Source of the DNA: Spirochaetaceae bacterium
Lineage (GTDB): Bacteria; Spirochaetota; Spirochaetia; SZUA-6; Bin103
Assembly: GCA_026710565.1 (NCBI GenBank)
Contig: JAPOQV010000089.1
Location: 1-33,256, forward strand
DNA length: 33,256 nt
Reading direction: 5' to 3'
Position numbers and translations under genes: made by a program
The notes under the pieces: generated by a model
What the model was told of the DNA's origin: nothing
Databases searched by the model: none
What the model saw: only the letters and a program-made list of their open reading frames with translations
Shown here: piece after piece, positions 7,704 to 15,165 of the stretch
Position numbering within the stretch: the stretch's first letter is position 1
Layout of the letters: each line of letters opens with the position of its first letter

Positions 7704-8555
7704 TCAGCAGGTCACGTCCTTGCCCTCGGAGCCGAACACGGCCATGCGCTCCTCGAGGCTGGTGAGCTCGGCGCCCGCGGGCCGGTAGTGGAACTGCACC
7801 GCTCTGCGCCGCTGATCGCTCGCGTTCGGGGCGGTGCCGTGCTGCATGAGGCTGGAGAAGAACAGGCACCCGCCCGGCTCTAGCGGCACGGCCAGCGTCC
7901 CGAGCGGGTCGACGTCTGCATCGCAGATCTGCCAGTCACGGCGCTTGAAGTGCACGACCGGCCCCTGCAGGTGCGATCCCGGCTTGACGAGCATGCAGCC
8001 GTTGCCGGTCGTGGCGCGGTCGAGGGCGATCCAGACGCCGACCACCCGCGTCCGCAGCTCCAGGTTGAAGTAGGCGTGGTCCTGGTGCCACGGCTTCTCT
8101 ATCCCGACCCGAGGCGGCTTGAGCAGCGCCATGTCCTGGAACAGCATGGGCTCCTCGCCGATGATGCGGCGCACCACGCGCATCAGGGCTGGGTCCTCGG
8201 ACAGTGCGCGCAGGCGCTCGTCATAACCGACGAACCACATGAACTTGCGTACGTAGTCCTGGCGCTCTTCCGCGGCCATGCCATCGAGCGTCGCCGGGTC
8301 CACGCTGGACTCGTAGTCCACGCTTTCGAACGTTGGGCTGCTGCCGGCCAGCAGGTCGAGCAGGCCGTCCAGCGCATCCTGCACCCGGTCGATGGTGAAC
8401 GCATCGTGCACGACCAGGTAGCCCTGCTCGCGAAAGCGAGCGATCTCCCGCTCCGTGACCGAATCGAACCTCGTCACGCCCTCGGCCAGACCGTCGTAGC
8501 GGTACAAACCGTCCGGCGCCGGCCTGCTCGCCTGAGTCCCAGTCGCGGTTGCCAT
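7704..8555 (-). CDS. PhyH-family Fe(II)/2-oxoglutarate dioxygenase
   Basis: The protein has 283 residues with a double-stranded beta-helix core. Iron ligands are visible as H157xD159 in PWHQDHAYF and H239 in MQHGTAPN. R251 is the probable 2-oxoglutarate anchor. NGCMLVKPGSH at 185-195 is the typical PhyH strand. The family hydroxylates unactivated carbons; the substrate here is unknown. ATG 8555 is chosen because a longer reading frame upstream would lie across the neighbouring PhyH gene, which ends 26 bases away, and because the domain begins at about residue 35. It is probably the second gene of a two-gene minus-strand operon. Confidence 0.88.
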   Translation of the reverse strand: MATATGTQASRPAPDGLYRYDGLAEGVTRFDSVTEREIARFREQGYLVVHDAFTIDRVQDALDGLLDLLAGSSPTFESVDYESSVDPATLDGMAAEERQDYVRKFMWFVGYDERLRALSEDPALMRVVRRIIGEEPMLFQDMALLKPPRVGIEKPWHQDHAYFNLELRTRVVGVWIALDRATTGNGCMLVKPGSHLQGPVVHFKRRDWQICDADVDPLGTLAVPLEPGGCLFFSSLMQHGTAPNASDQRRRAVQFHYRPAGAELTSLEERMAVFGSEGKDVTC

Positions 8556-8581
8556 GGTCCGCCAGTGTAGCAGAGCGGGCG

Positions 8582-9379
8582 CTACCGGCCCGGATACCAC
8601 TCGCGCTCGGCGCGCGGGTCGGAGGCGACCTCGATGTAGAACGAGCGCTGGCTCGGCGTCATCCGCTCCAGCGCGGCGCGGCCGGGGAAGAAGCGGTGAA
8701 ACTTCATGCCGGCGTGGTGGTACTTGTAGAACAGGGTCACCCGTTCGCGATCGCTGTCCCACGGGGCGGCGCCGTGGCAGAGCGCCTCGGTGAAGATCAC
8801 CGCCGAGCCGGCCCGGCAGGGCACGCAGCGAACGAGCGACCGGTCGACACCGTGCTCGAAGGTCTTCATCTCCTCCGGGATCGGGAAGTTGGCCTTGTGG
8901 CTGCCCGGGATGCAGGCGAAGCCACCCTCCTCCTCGTCGACGTCGGTGAGGTTGAATGCCACCACCGTGTGACCGCTGAAGATGCGCCCGTTGGACTGGC
9001 GGTACATCAGCGTCAGGTCCTGCCCGTTGCTGTCGAACTCCCCGCCGCCGTGCAGCGGAAGGCCGGCAAACCCCTTGCGACGGATGTAACCGTAGGTGAT
9101 CTCCAGCCGCAGCTCGTGGTGGATGATGACCTTGAGGACGTCGATGACCCGGGGGATGTCGATCAGCGCGCAGAACTCCGCGCCGGCGCTGGTCAGGTCG
9201 CCGAGGCTCGCCTGGGTCGCTTCGTCCTTGCTGCTCACCCCTTCCGGCTTCTCGTCGTCGGGAGCGTCGATGAGTCGCTTCATCTCGTCGACGAGACGCC
9301 TGCACTGATCCCGCGTCAGCACGTCGTCGAGCTCCAGGTATCCGCGCACGTCGAACAGGTACTTCTGACGGTCGTCCAT
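8582..9379 (-). CDS. PhyH-family oxygenase homologue with an HxG iron motif
   Basis: The protein has 265 residues with the PhyH outline: an N-terminal helix ending in RGYLELDDVLTRDQ, TVVAFNLTDVDEEEGGFACIPGSH at about 138-161, distal H202 in ALCHGAAPW, and R211/R213 as possible 2-oxoglutarate anchors. The first metal motif reads H110-G-G112 (LPLHGGGEF), so the Asp of the usual HxD is replaced by Gly. HxG/HxA is the hallmark of Fe/2OG halogenases. It also occurs in inactive or altered members, and E114 or D116 could serve instead. It is the first gene of the pair with the PhyH gene at 7704-8555 and is transcribed divergently from xylA across 89 bases. Confidence 0.82.
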   Translation of the reverse strand: MDDRQKYLFDVRGYLELDDVLTRDQCRRLVDEMKRLIDAPDDEKPEGVSSKDEATQASLGDLTSAGAEFCALIDIPRVIDVLKVIIHHELRLEITYGYIRRKGFAGLPLHGGGEFDSNGQDLTLMYRQSNGRIFSGHTVVAFNLTDVDEEEGGFACIPGSHKANFPIPEEMKTFEHGVDRSLVRCVPCRAGSAVIFTEALCHGAAPWDSDRERVTLFYKYHHAGMKFHRFFPGRAALERMTPSQRSFYIEVASDPRAEREWYPGR

Positions 9380-9468
9380 ACCGGCATTGGACCCGGCCGG
9401 CGCGGGGATGACAACGATTCGCCAGGCCGAGCACCGGGCGTTCGCGAGATGCTACGGTTCGGCCCGTC

Positions 9469-10779
9469 ATGTACGGATTCCCGGACGTCGAACGCATCCC
9501 CTACGAGGGCCCCGATTCCAAGAACCCGCTGGCGTTCCGCTGGTACGACGAAACGGAGGTGATCGAGGGGCGCACCATGCGCGAGCACCTGCGCTTCAGC
9601 ACCGTCTACTGGCACACCTTCCGCGCCACCGGCGCCGACCCCTTCGGCGCTCCCACGCTGCAGCGGCCGTGGGACGACGGCAGCGACTCGGTGGACAACG
9701 CCCGCGAGCGCGTGCACGTCGCCTTCGAGTTCATGACGAAGCTTGGCACTCCTTACTACGCATTCCACGACCGCGACGTGGCCCCCGAGGGAGCGTCGCT
9801 GCGCGAGACCAACCGCAACCTTGACGCCGTGGTGGAGGCGCTCAAGGCGGAGCAGGAACGCACCGGCATCCGCCTGCTCTGGGGAACCGCCAACATGTTC
9901 AGCCATCCGCGCTACGTGCACGGCGCCGCCACGAGCTGCAACGCCGACGCCTTCGCGTTCGCGGCCGCGCAGGTCAAGAAGTGCATGGAAGTGACCCGCG
10001 AGCTCGGCGGACAGAACTACGTGTTCTGGGGCGGCCGCGAGGGCTATCAGAGCCTGCTGAACACGGACATGAAGCGCGAGCTGGACCACTTGGGCAGGTT
10101 CCTGCACCTGGCGGCCGACCACGCCGACCGCATCGGCTTCGACGGCACCCTGCTGATCGAGCCCAAGCCCAAGGAGCCCACCAAGCACCAGTACGACTCC
10201 GATGCCGCCGCCTGCATCAACTTCCTGCGCGCCTACGGCCTGACCGAGCGCTTCAAGCTCAACATCGAGACCAACCACGCGACGCTGGCCGGCCACGAGA
10301 TGGCGCACGAGCTGGAGTACGCCGCCGGCCAGGGGCTGCTGGGATCGATCGACGCCAACACCGGCGACCTGCTGCTGGGCTGGGACACCGACCAGTTCCC
10401 GACCAGCTTCTACCTGGCCGCGCAGGTCATGCTGACCCTGCTCAACTACGGCGGGATCGCCCCCGGCGGCATCAACTTCGACGCCAAGGTGCGCCGCGAG
10501 AGCTTCGAGCCGATCGACCTCTTCCACGCCCACGTCGGCGGCATGGACGCGTTCGCGCGCGGGCTGAAGATCGCCGCCGCCATCCGCGCGGACGGAGAGC
10601 TGCGGTCGTTCGTGCAGGAGCGCTACGCGAGCTGGGATTCCGGCATCGGTGCGCGCATCGAGTCGGGCGACGCGGACTTCGCCTCACTGGAGACCTACAT
10701 GCTCGAAAAGGGCGAGATCGCGGCCAACGCCAGCGGCCGCCAGGAAATGCTGGAGCATCTCTTCAACCGCTACCTGTAG
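9469..10779 (+). CDS. xylA: xylose isomerase
   Basis: The protein has 436 residues, the length of class II xylose isomerases. It interconverts D-xylose and D-xylulose (and D-glucose and D-fructose) in the cytoplasm with two divalent metals. All key residues are visible at positions one lower than in E. coli XylA: H100 and D103 ([11 protein letters not shown]), E231 and K233 ([14 protein letters not shown]), E267 and H270 ([12 protein letters not shown]), D295, D306 and D308 (DANTGD then GWDTDQFP). There is no clear Shine-Dalgarno before ATG 9469. No xylulokinase of canonical type is adjacent; the divergent FGGY kinase lies about 4 kb upstream. A PhyH gene follows after 17 bases and is probably co-transcribed. 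Confidence 0.97.
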   Translation: MYGFPDVERIPYEGPDSKNPLAFRWYDETEVIEGRTMREHLRFSTVYWHTFRATGADPFGAPTLQRPWDDGSDSVDNARERVHVAFEFMTKLGTPYYAFHDRDVAPEGASLRETNRNLDAVVEALKAEQERTGIRLLWGTANMFSHPRYVHGAATSCNADAFAFAAAQVKKCMEVTRELGGQNYVFWGGREGYQSLLNTDMKRELDHLGRFLHLAADHADRIGFDGTLLIEPKPKEPTKHQYDSDAAACINFLRAYGLTERFKLNIETNHATLAGHEMAHELEYAAGQGLLGSIDANTGDLLLGWDTDQFPTSFYLAAQVMLTLLNYGGIAPGGINFDAKVRRESFEPIDLFHAHVGGMDAFARGLKIAAAIRADGELRSFVQERYASWDSGIGARIESGDADFASLETYMLEKGEIAANASGRQEMLEHLFNRYL

Positions 10780-10796
10780 TGAGGGGGACTCAACCT

Positions 10797-11603
10797 ATGA
10801 ACACACATCTGACCGAGGACCAGATCGGCTCCTATCGCGACAACGGCTACCTGGTCGTACGTGGACTCCTCAGCGCCGAGGAGCTTGCCGAATTGCGCGC
10901 CGGCATCGACGCAGCGGTCGCGCAACTGGGACGCCGCAAGTTGAGCGGCACCACCGGCGACCGCTGGCTTGCCGGAGAGACCTACTACGATCACGTGTTC
11001 CTGCAGCGCATCAACCTGTGGAAGATCAACGCGGCGGTGAAGAAGTACCTGCTCGCGCCCGCGCTGGGGCAGATGCTGTGCGCGCTGGAGGGCATCGACG
11101 GCATCCGCCTCTGGCACGACCAGACCCTGCAGAAGCAGCCGTGGGCGAACCCGACCGCCTGGCACTCCGACAACCCGAAGTGGTCCTACCACTCGCCGCA
11201 CGCCATCTCGATCTGGATCGCCCTCGAGCCGGCGACGATGCAGAACGGCTGCATGTACTACCTGCCGGGCAGCCACAAGGTGGACGGCTTCGCGGATGCT
11301 CCCATCGGTCAGGAGATCGCCGACTACTTCGAGCACTTTCCCCAGTTCCGCGGCGTCATGCCGGTTGCGGGCGAGATGGAGCCGGGAGACGCCGGCTTCC
11401 ACAACGGCCTGCTGGCGCACGCCGCCGGCCCCAACATGACCCCCAACTGGCGGCGCGCCATGACCGCCGGCTACATGCCCGACGGTTCGGTGTTCAACGG
11501 CATCCAGAACGTCCTCTCCGACGCCCAGGTGGCGGCCCTGAAGGTCGGCGATCCGCTCGACGACGACAGCCAGAACCCGTTGCTCTGGCGTTCGCCGGCA
11601 TAA
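10797..11603 (+). CDS. PhyH-family Fe(II)/2-oxoglutarate dioxygenase
   Basis: The protein has 268 residues. The iron triad is H123-S-D125 (AWHSDNPKW) and H208 (LLAHAAGPN), with R219/R220 as the 2-oxoglutarate anchor. NGCMYYLPGSH at 150-160 is the standard PhyH strand. The start at ATG 10797 follows GAGGGGG with a slightly long spacer. It lies 17 bases after xylA on the same strand, so both are probably one transcript, but oxygenase and isomerase need not share a substrate. A stem-loop follows its stop. It is the third PhyH homologue in 4 kb and, unlike the one at 8582-9379, has a normal HxD. Confidence 0.9.
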   Translation: MNTHLTEDQIGSYRDNGYLVVRGLLSAEELAELRAGIDAAVAQLGRRKLSGTTGDRWLAGETYYDHVFLQRINLWKINAAVKKYLLAPALGQMLCALEGIDGIRLWHDQTLQKQPWANPTAWHSDNPKWSYHSPHAISIWIALEPATMQNGCMYYLPGSHKVDGFADAPIGQEIADYFEHFPQFRGVMPVAGEMEPGDAGFHNGLLAHAAGPNMTPNWRRAMTAGYMPDGSVFNGIQNVLSDAQVAALKVGDPLDDDSQNPLLWRSPA

Positions 11604-11608
11604 GGTGC

Positions 11609-11630
11609 CTTCGGCCGTAGCGCCGAGGGA
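11609..11630. terminator. stem-loop between convergent genes
   Basis: CCTTCGGC (11609-11616) pairs with GCCGAGGG (11623-11630) across a 6-base loop, with one G-T wobble. It fills the 32-base gap between the convergent PhyH and dienelactone-hydrolase genes and could stop transcription from both sides. There is no T run, so rho-independent function is uncertain. Confidence 0.45.
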
Positions 11631-11635
11631 CCCTC

Positions 11636-12517
11636 CTACGCGAGGTGCTCCTTGAAGAACGCCACGGTGCGCTCCCACGCCAGGTTCGCCGCCGCCTCGT
11701 CGTAACGGGGCGTGGAGTCGTTGTGAAAGCCGTGCCGGGTGCCCGGATAGGTGAGCATCTCGTAGCTCTTGCCATGCTCTTCGAGCGCGGCCTCGTAGTC
11801 GGCGCGCGACCGGTTCACGAAATTGTCATCCTCGGCGTAGTGGATGAGCAGCGGCGCCTGGATGTTGCCGACTTCGGCCGTGGGCGGCGCCGGACCGTAG
11901 AACGGCACGCCGGCATCCAGGTCGGCGCCGAGCGTGACCGCCAGCACGTTGGTCATGCCGCCGCCCCAGCAGAACCCGGTGGCTCCCAGCTTGCCGGTAC
12001 AGAGCTCGTGGTCCTTGAGGAAGCGGGCGCTGTTGATGATGTCCTGCCTGAGCTTGTCCGGATCCAGGGAGCGCTGCATGGCGCGCCCGTCGTCGTCGTT
12101 GCCCGGATAGCCGCCGATCGGCGCCAACCCGTCCGGCGCCAGCGCCAGGAAGCCTGCAACCGCGGCTCGGCGCGCCACATCCTCGATGTAGGGATTGAGG
12201 CCGCGGTTCTCGTGGATGACCAGCACGCCGGGAAACGGCGGGTTGCCGGTAGGCTGCACGAGGTAGCCGCGCATCTGTCCGGACGTACCGCCGGGTGACG
12301 GGTAGTCGACGTAGCGCGCCTTGATGCGCTCATCGGTGAACGAGATGGTCTGCGCATCCGCGTAGCGCGGCAGGAGCGCCTGCGCCATCGCCAGCGCCGA
12401 CCCCCCCCCGACGGTGATCGCCCCCGACCGAGACAGGAACTCCTTGCGGTCGATACGGTCGTGCGTGTAGTCGTCGTAGAGATCGTAAACGCGCGGATCG
12501 ATGTCCTTGCTGTCCAT
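11636..12517 (-). CDS. dienelactone hydrolase family protein, probably exported
   Basis: The protein has 293 residues with an alpha/beta-hydrolase fold. The dienelactone-hydrolase catalytic set is visible: E103 in HENRG, nucleophile C183 in GFCWGGG, D230/D231 in YAEDDNFV and H262 in TRHGFHND. Residues 20-55 contain DRKEFLSRSG and a hydrophobic stretch ending ADAQ, which resembles a Tat signal with RK in place of RR. Related exported dienelactone hydrolases often have such a leader. ATG 12517 is chosen for GGGAGG just upstream; an earlier in-frame start adds seven residues. A run of nine C (12401-12409) encodes the GGG of the leader. The iminopeptidase gene ends 51 bases upstream on the same strand. 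Confidence 0.9.
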   Translation of the reverse strand: MDSKDIDPRVYDLYDDYTHDRIDRKEFLSRSGAITVGGGSALAMAQALLPRYADAQTISFTDERIKARYVDYPSPGGTSGQMRGYLVQPTGNPPFPGVLVIHENRGLNPYIEDVARRAAVAGFLALAPDGLAPIGGYPGNDDDGRAMQRSLDPDKLRQDIINSARFLKDHELCTGKLGATGFCWGGGMTNVLAVTLGADLDAGVPFYGPAPPTAEVGNIQAPLLIHYAEDDNFVNRSRADYEAALEEHGKSYEMLTYPGTRHGFHNDSTPRYDEAAANLAWERTVAFFKEHLA

Positions 12518-12568
12518 GTCGCCTCCCACCCACGTCACGTTAGCACGGATGGACGGCGAGATGCCTTC

Positions 12569-13531
12569 CTACGGCCGGGACGTGGAGAACCGGGCGGTAG
12601 CGCGAGTCAGTTCCCGGGTGATCGCCGCGTCGGCATGTCCGGCGTCGTCGACGATCACCAGCTCAGCGCGTGGCCACGCGCGTCTGAGCTCCCACGCGTT
12701 GGCGATCGGCGCCTGAAAGTCGAAGCGGCCGTTCACCAGTATCCCCGGGATGTCCGCCAGCGCACCCGCTCCGCGCAACAGGCATCCGTCCTCCAGCCAT
12801 GCGTAATGCCGTACGTAATGCGTTACCAGACGCGCGAACGCCAGCGCAAACCTTCGGTCCTCATACCGCGCCGACAGTCCTCCGGAGGGCGGCCATGCAG
12901 GCGTCGCCGACTCCCACAGGCACCACTCGAACGCAGCTCGCTCGTGCACGGCGGGGTCCGGATCACGGAGCATCCGGTGGTACGCATCGACGACATCGCG
13001 ATCCGCCTCGGCGAGCGGTGCCGCGGCCCGCAGACGCTCCCACTGCTCGGGAAAGAACCTCGCGACGCCCCCGCGGAACAGCCAGTCGAACTCCTCGTGC
13101 CGCCCGGTCGTGACGCCGAACAGAATGAGTTCCGCAACGCGGTCCGGGAAGCGTTCGGCGTAGGCCAGAGCCAGGGTGCTGCCCCACGAGCCGCCCAACA
13201 CCAGCCATCGCTCGATTTCCAGATGCCGGCGCAGCGCCTCGATGTCGTCGACGAGGTGCCACGTGGTGTTGCTCTTCAGGTCGGTGTCGAGGGCGCTCGC
13301 GTGAGGCGCGCTTCGCCCGCAGCCTCTCTGATCGAAAAGCACGACACGATAGGAAGCCAGATCGAACAGCCCGCGTTGCCAATCCGTGCAGCCGGAACCG
13401 GGGCCACCATGCACGACGACGGCCGGCTTGCCAAGCGGATTGCCGCAGATCTCCCAGTAGACGAGGTTCCCCGCGTCGACGGCCAACATGCCGTGCTCGT
13501 ACGGCTCGACCGGCGGATAGAGCGCCGTCAC
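12569..13531 (-). CDS. pip: proline iminopeptidase
   Basis: The protein has 320 residues, the normal length for Pip, an alpha/beta-hydrolase that removes N-terminal proline from peptides. The oxyanion segment HGGPGSGC is at 41-48. The nucleophile elbow GGSWGS has S115, and D271 in GRFDFQAP and H299 in AGHAD complete the triad. DQRGCGRS at 67-74 is family-typical. The GTG at 13531 is chosen because TALYPPVEPYEHG follows immediately, matching the usual N-terminus. The upstream ATG at 13681 would overlap the GNAT gene by more than 100 bases. The GNAT gene ends 31 bases upstream, suggesting a GNAT, pip, dienelactone-hydrolase transcript. Confidence 0.9.
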   Translation of the reverse strand: MTALYPPVEPYEHGMLAVDAGNLVYWEICGNPLGKPAVVVHGGPGSGCTDWQRGLFDLASYRVVLFDQRGCGRSAPHASALDTDLKSNTTWHLVDDIEALRRHLEIERWLVLGGSWGSTLALAYAERFPDRVAELILFGVTTGRHEEFDWLFRGGVARFFPEQWERLRAAAPLAEADRDVVDAYHRMLRDPDPAVHERAAFEWCLWESATPAWPPSGGLSARYEDRRFALAFARLVTHYVRHYAWLEDGCLLRGAGALADIPGILVNGRFDFQAPIANAWELRRAWPRAELVIVDDAGHADAAITRELTRATARFSTSRP

Positions 13532-13562
13532 GCCGGTGCCTGACCGGGCTCCGAAGGCGCCG

Positions 13563-13970
13563 TCATTTCTCCATGCGGAGGACGGCGACACGGAACCCGT
13601 ATCCCCGGTAGAAGGCGATCGCATCCTCATTGTGGGCAAACACGTCCAGCCGTACCGGCTTCCCGGACCAGACATTCGCACACATCCAATCCATCAGCGC
13701 CGTGGCGATCCCGCGCCGGCGGCACGCGCGTGCCACGAAGAGCTGGCGCAGATAATAGTGTTTCCCATCGTCGCGGAAGAGGCAGTAGCCGGCGGTCGTG
13801 CCGCCGACGCGAGCGACATAGCACCGGTACCCCTCCTCCATCCACCTGATCATTCGCTCGGCGAGCTCGTCCCGTGTCATCGGATTCGGATGTTGCTCGT
13901 CCTCGATGAGCTGCCGATTGAGCTCGGCCAGCTCCTTCACGTCCGACGCATCCGCTCTGTTGATCGTCAT
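13563..13970 (-). CDS. GNAT-family N-acetyltransferase
   Basis: The protein has 135 residues, one GNAT domain. Motif A is LRQLFVARACRRRGIATALM at about residues 74-93, with the acetyl-CoA pyrophosphate loop RRRGIA. Motif B is AIAFYRGYGFRVA near the C-terminus, with the usual Tyr. It transfers an acetyl group from acetyl-CoA to an unknown amine. It leads a three-gene minus-strand run and is divergent from the DUF6817-like gene across 44 bases, which must hold both promoters. Confidence 0.9.
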   Translation of the reverse strand: MTINRADASDVKELAELNRQLIEDEQHPNPMTRDELAERMIRWMEEGYRCYVARVGGTTAGYCLFRDDGKHYYLRQLFVARACRRRGIATALMDWMCANVWSGKPVRLDVFAHNEDAIAFYRGYGFRVAVLRMEK

Positions 13971-14014
13971 GTTCGCGCCATGATAGCCTGCGCGACTTCA
14001 GGATCGGATGGAAC

Positions 14015-14575
14015 ATGATTCAACAGAAGCACCTCGATCTCCTGCTCGAGCTGGATACCGACAAGAACCCCCACAGCGGCGGAGCCCTGCTGGATCACCT
14101 GCGCGGAACCCATGACCTCCTGCAAGCGTGGAGCAACGATCCGGCGGTCTGTGTCGGAGGGTTGTTTCACAGCATCTACGGACCGCAGGCGTACCTGACG
14201 CAGTCCGCTTCCCTCGAGGACCGTCAACGCATCCGTGCAGTGATCGGCGAGCGAGCCGAACGACTGGCATTCCTTTTCTGCGTTTCGAATCGCAGTGAAT
14301 TCTTCGAAGCGGTGGGCAAGGACGCTGCCACACTCTGGAATCGCGTTCATGAAGAGTCCGCGCCGGTTACCCAGAACGAGTTGCGCGACCTCATCGAAAT
14401 GGAACTGGCCAACTACGTGGAGTTCATGCCGAGACTGCCGTTCACGGACGATGAGCTCACCGGATTCGAAGCCAAGGTCGAGCACAACAGGGGCCTCATC
14501 ACCACGCGCTCGTACGCTGAAGTCAAGGCGGCCATAGAGAACAAACGCCGATGTCTGTCGGGCACCGGTGCCTGA
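14015..14575 (+). CDS. DUF6817-like, HD-type helical protein
   Basis: The protein has 186 residues, largely helical. Its N-terminal half carries HSGGALLDHLRGTHDLLQAW (20-39) and GGLFHSIYG (48-56). The histidines H20, H28, H33 and H52 are spaced like a divergent HD phosphohydrolase site. I recognise the pattern as that of the DUF6817 family; no enzymatic function is established to my knowledge. The C-terminal half (about 120-180) is charged helix. It is transcribed alone, divergent from the GNAT gene. Confidence 0.65.
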   Translation: MIQQKHLDLLLELDTDKNPHSGGALLDHLRGTHDLLQAWSNDPAVCVGGLFHSIYGPQAYLTQSASLEDRQRIRAVIGERAERLAFLFCVSNRSEFFEAVGKDAATLWNRVHEESAPVTQNELRDLIEMELANYVEFMPRLPFTDDELTGFEAKVEHNRGLITTRSYAEVKAAIENKRRCLSGTGA

Positions 14576-14637
14576 CCGGAGCGCAGGACGGCAACCATCC
14601 GCGTGAGCCTGGTCAGGGAGCTGCCGTAGTCGGTTTC

Positions 14638-14703
14638 TTACAGATCGGCGGCAAGACCGCTCCGTAGCGCGTCGGCACGCTTGTCGTCAGCGGAAAGGGT
14701 CAA
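14638..14703 (-). pseudogene. possible HEPN antitoxin/toxin partner stub
   Basis: Directly after the MNT gene, a TTG overlaps its stop codon as TTGA and opens a frame beginning LTLSADDKRADALRSGL that stops after 21 codons. HEPN partners of MNT proteins often start with a similar Thr-Leu-Ser/Thr-x-x-Asp-Lys/Arg-Arg segment and overlap the MNT stop by ATGA. The reading is therefore that the HEPN gene was cut down to its first residues. The evidence is one short stretch and the overlap, so chance remains possible. Confidence 0.35.
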
Positions 14704-15023
14704 ACCTGAATACTCTCGGCGCTGACGTTCTGGTAGAAAGGGGTATGACGCTGGCGCTCAAGGTCGAACGTGGCCACATCCTTGATCACCGGATCGAAGG
14801 AGATGCCACTGCGCTGTTCATGCTCGACGCACAGATCGATAATCGACCGCTCTACTTCGAGCGTGCGCTCGCGCACGACGACCAGGACGTCAAGATCCGA
14901 GTCGCCGCGGTGATCTCCCCTCACGCGTGAACCGAACGCGTGCACGGAGACGACGTTGTGCGGAAGCGCGTCCCGTACCTCGGCTCCAAAGTGGGCCAGT
15001 GCGTTGCAGGTGTGGGCAAACAT
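14700..15023 (-). CDS. MNT-type nucleotidyltransferase
   Basis: The protein has 107 residues, the size of a minimal nucleotidyltransferase. The family signature is complete: HAFGSRVRGDHRGDSDLDVLV at 28-48 with G31-S32, D43 and D45, and a later acidic residue at D77 (GISFDPVI). MNT proteins usually pair with HEPN proteins as type VII toxin-antitoxin modules in which MNT adds AMP to the HEPN RNase. No intact HEPN gene is adjacent, but a 21-codon stub overlaps its stop. ATG 15023 is chosen for GGGAGG about 8 bases upstream. The start region is tandemly duplicated, see 15021-15050. Confidence 0.85.
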   Translation of the reverse strand: MFAHTCNALAHFGAEVRDALPHNVVSVHAFGSRVRGDHRGDSDLDVLVVVRERTLEVERSIIDLCVEHEQRSGISFDPVIKDVATFDLERQRHTPFYQNVSAESIQV

Positions 15024-15050
15024 ATCAGGACCCTCCCATATCAGGACCCT
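15021..15050. repeat. duplicated start-codon region of the MNT gene
   Basis: CATATCAGGACCCT occurs at 15021-15034 and again at 15037-15050, separated by CC. On the minus strand each copy ends in GATATG. The inner ATG starts the MNT gene. The outer ATG would start a four-residue minigene (MGGS) whose TGA lies two bases before the real ATG. The duplication is direct observation; an effect on translation is inference. Confidence 0.85.
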
Positions 15051-15165
15051 ACCCAATGTAGCACGAGGTGTGGGTCGGGACGGTCGTGTTCGGTGCACAC
15101 ACGTCCCGGCCGCCACCCAACGTGATCCGCTGTCACAGCGGTCATCGGCCCGAGTATGATCTGCC

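Noticed and set aside
13532..13681. N-terminal extension of the proline iminopeptidase to ATG 13681
   Set aside because: It would overlap the GNAT gene and has no similarity to Pip; GTG 13531 gives the normal length and N-terminus.
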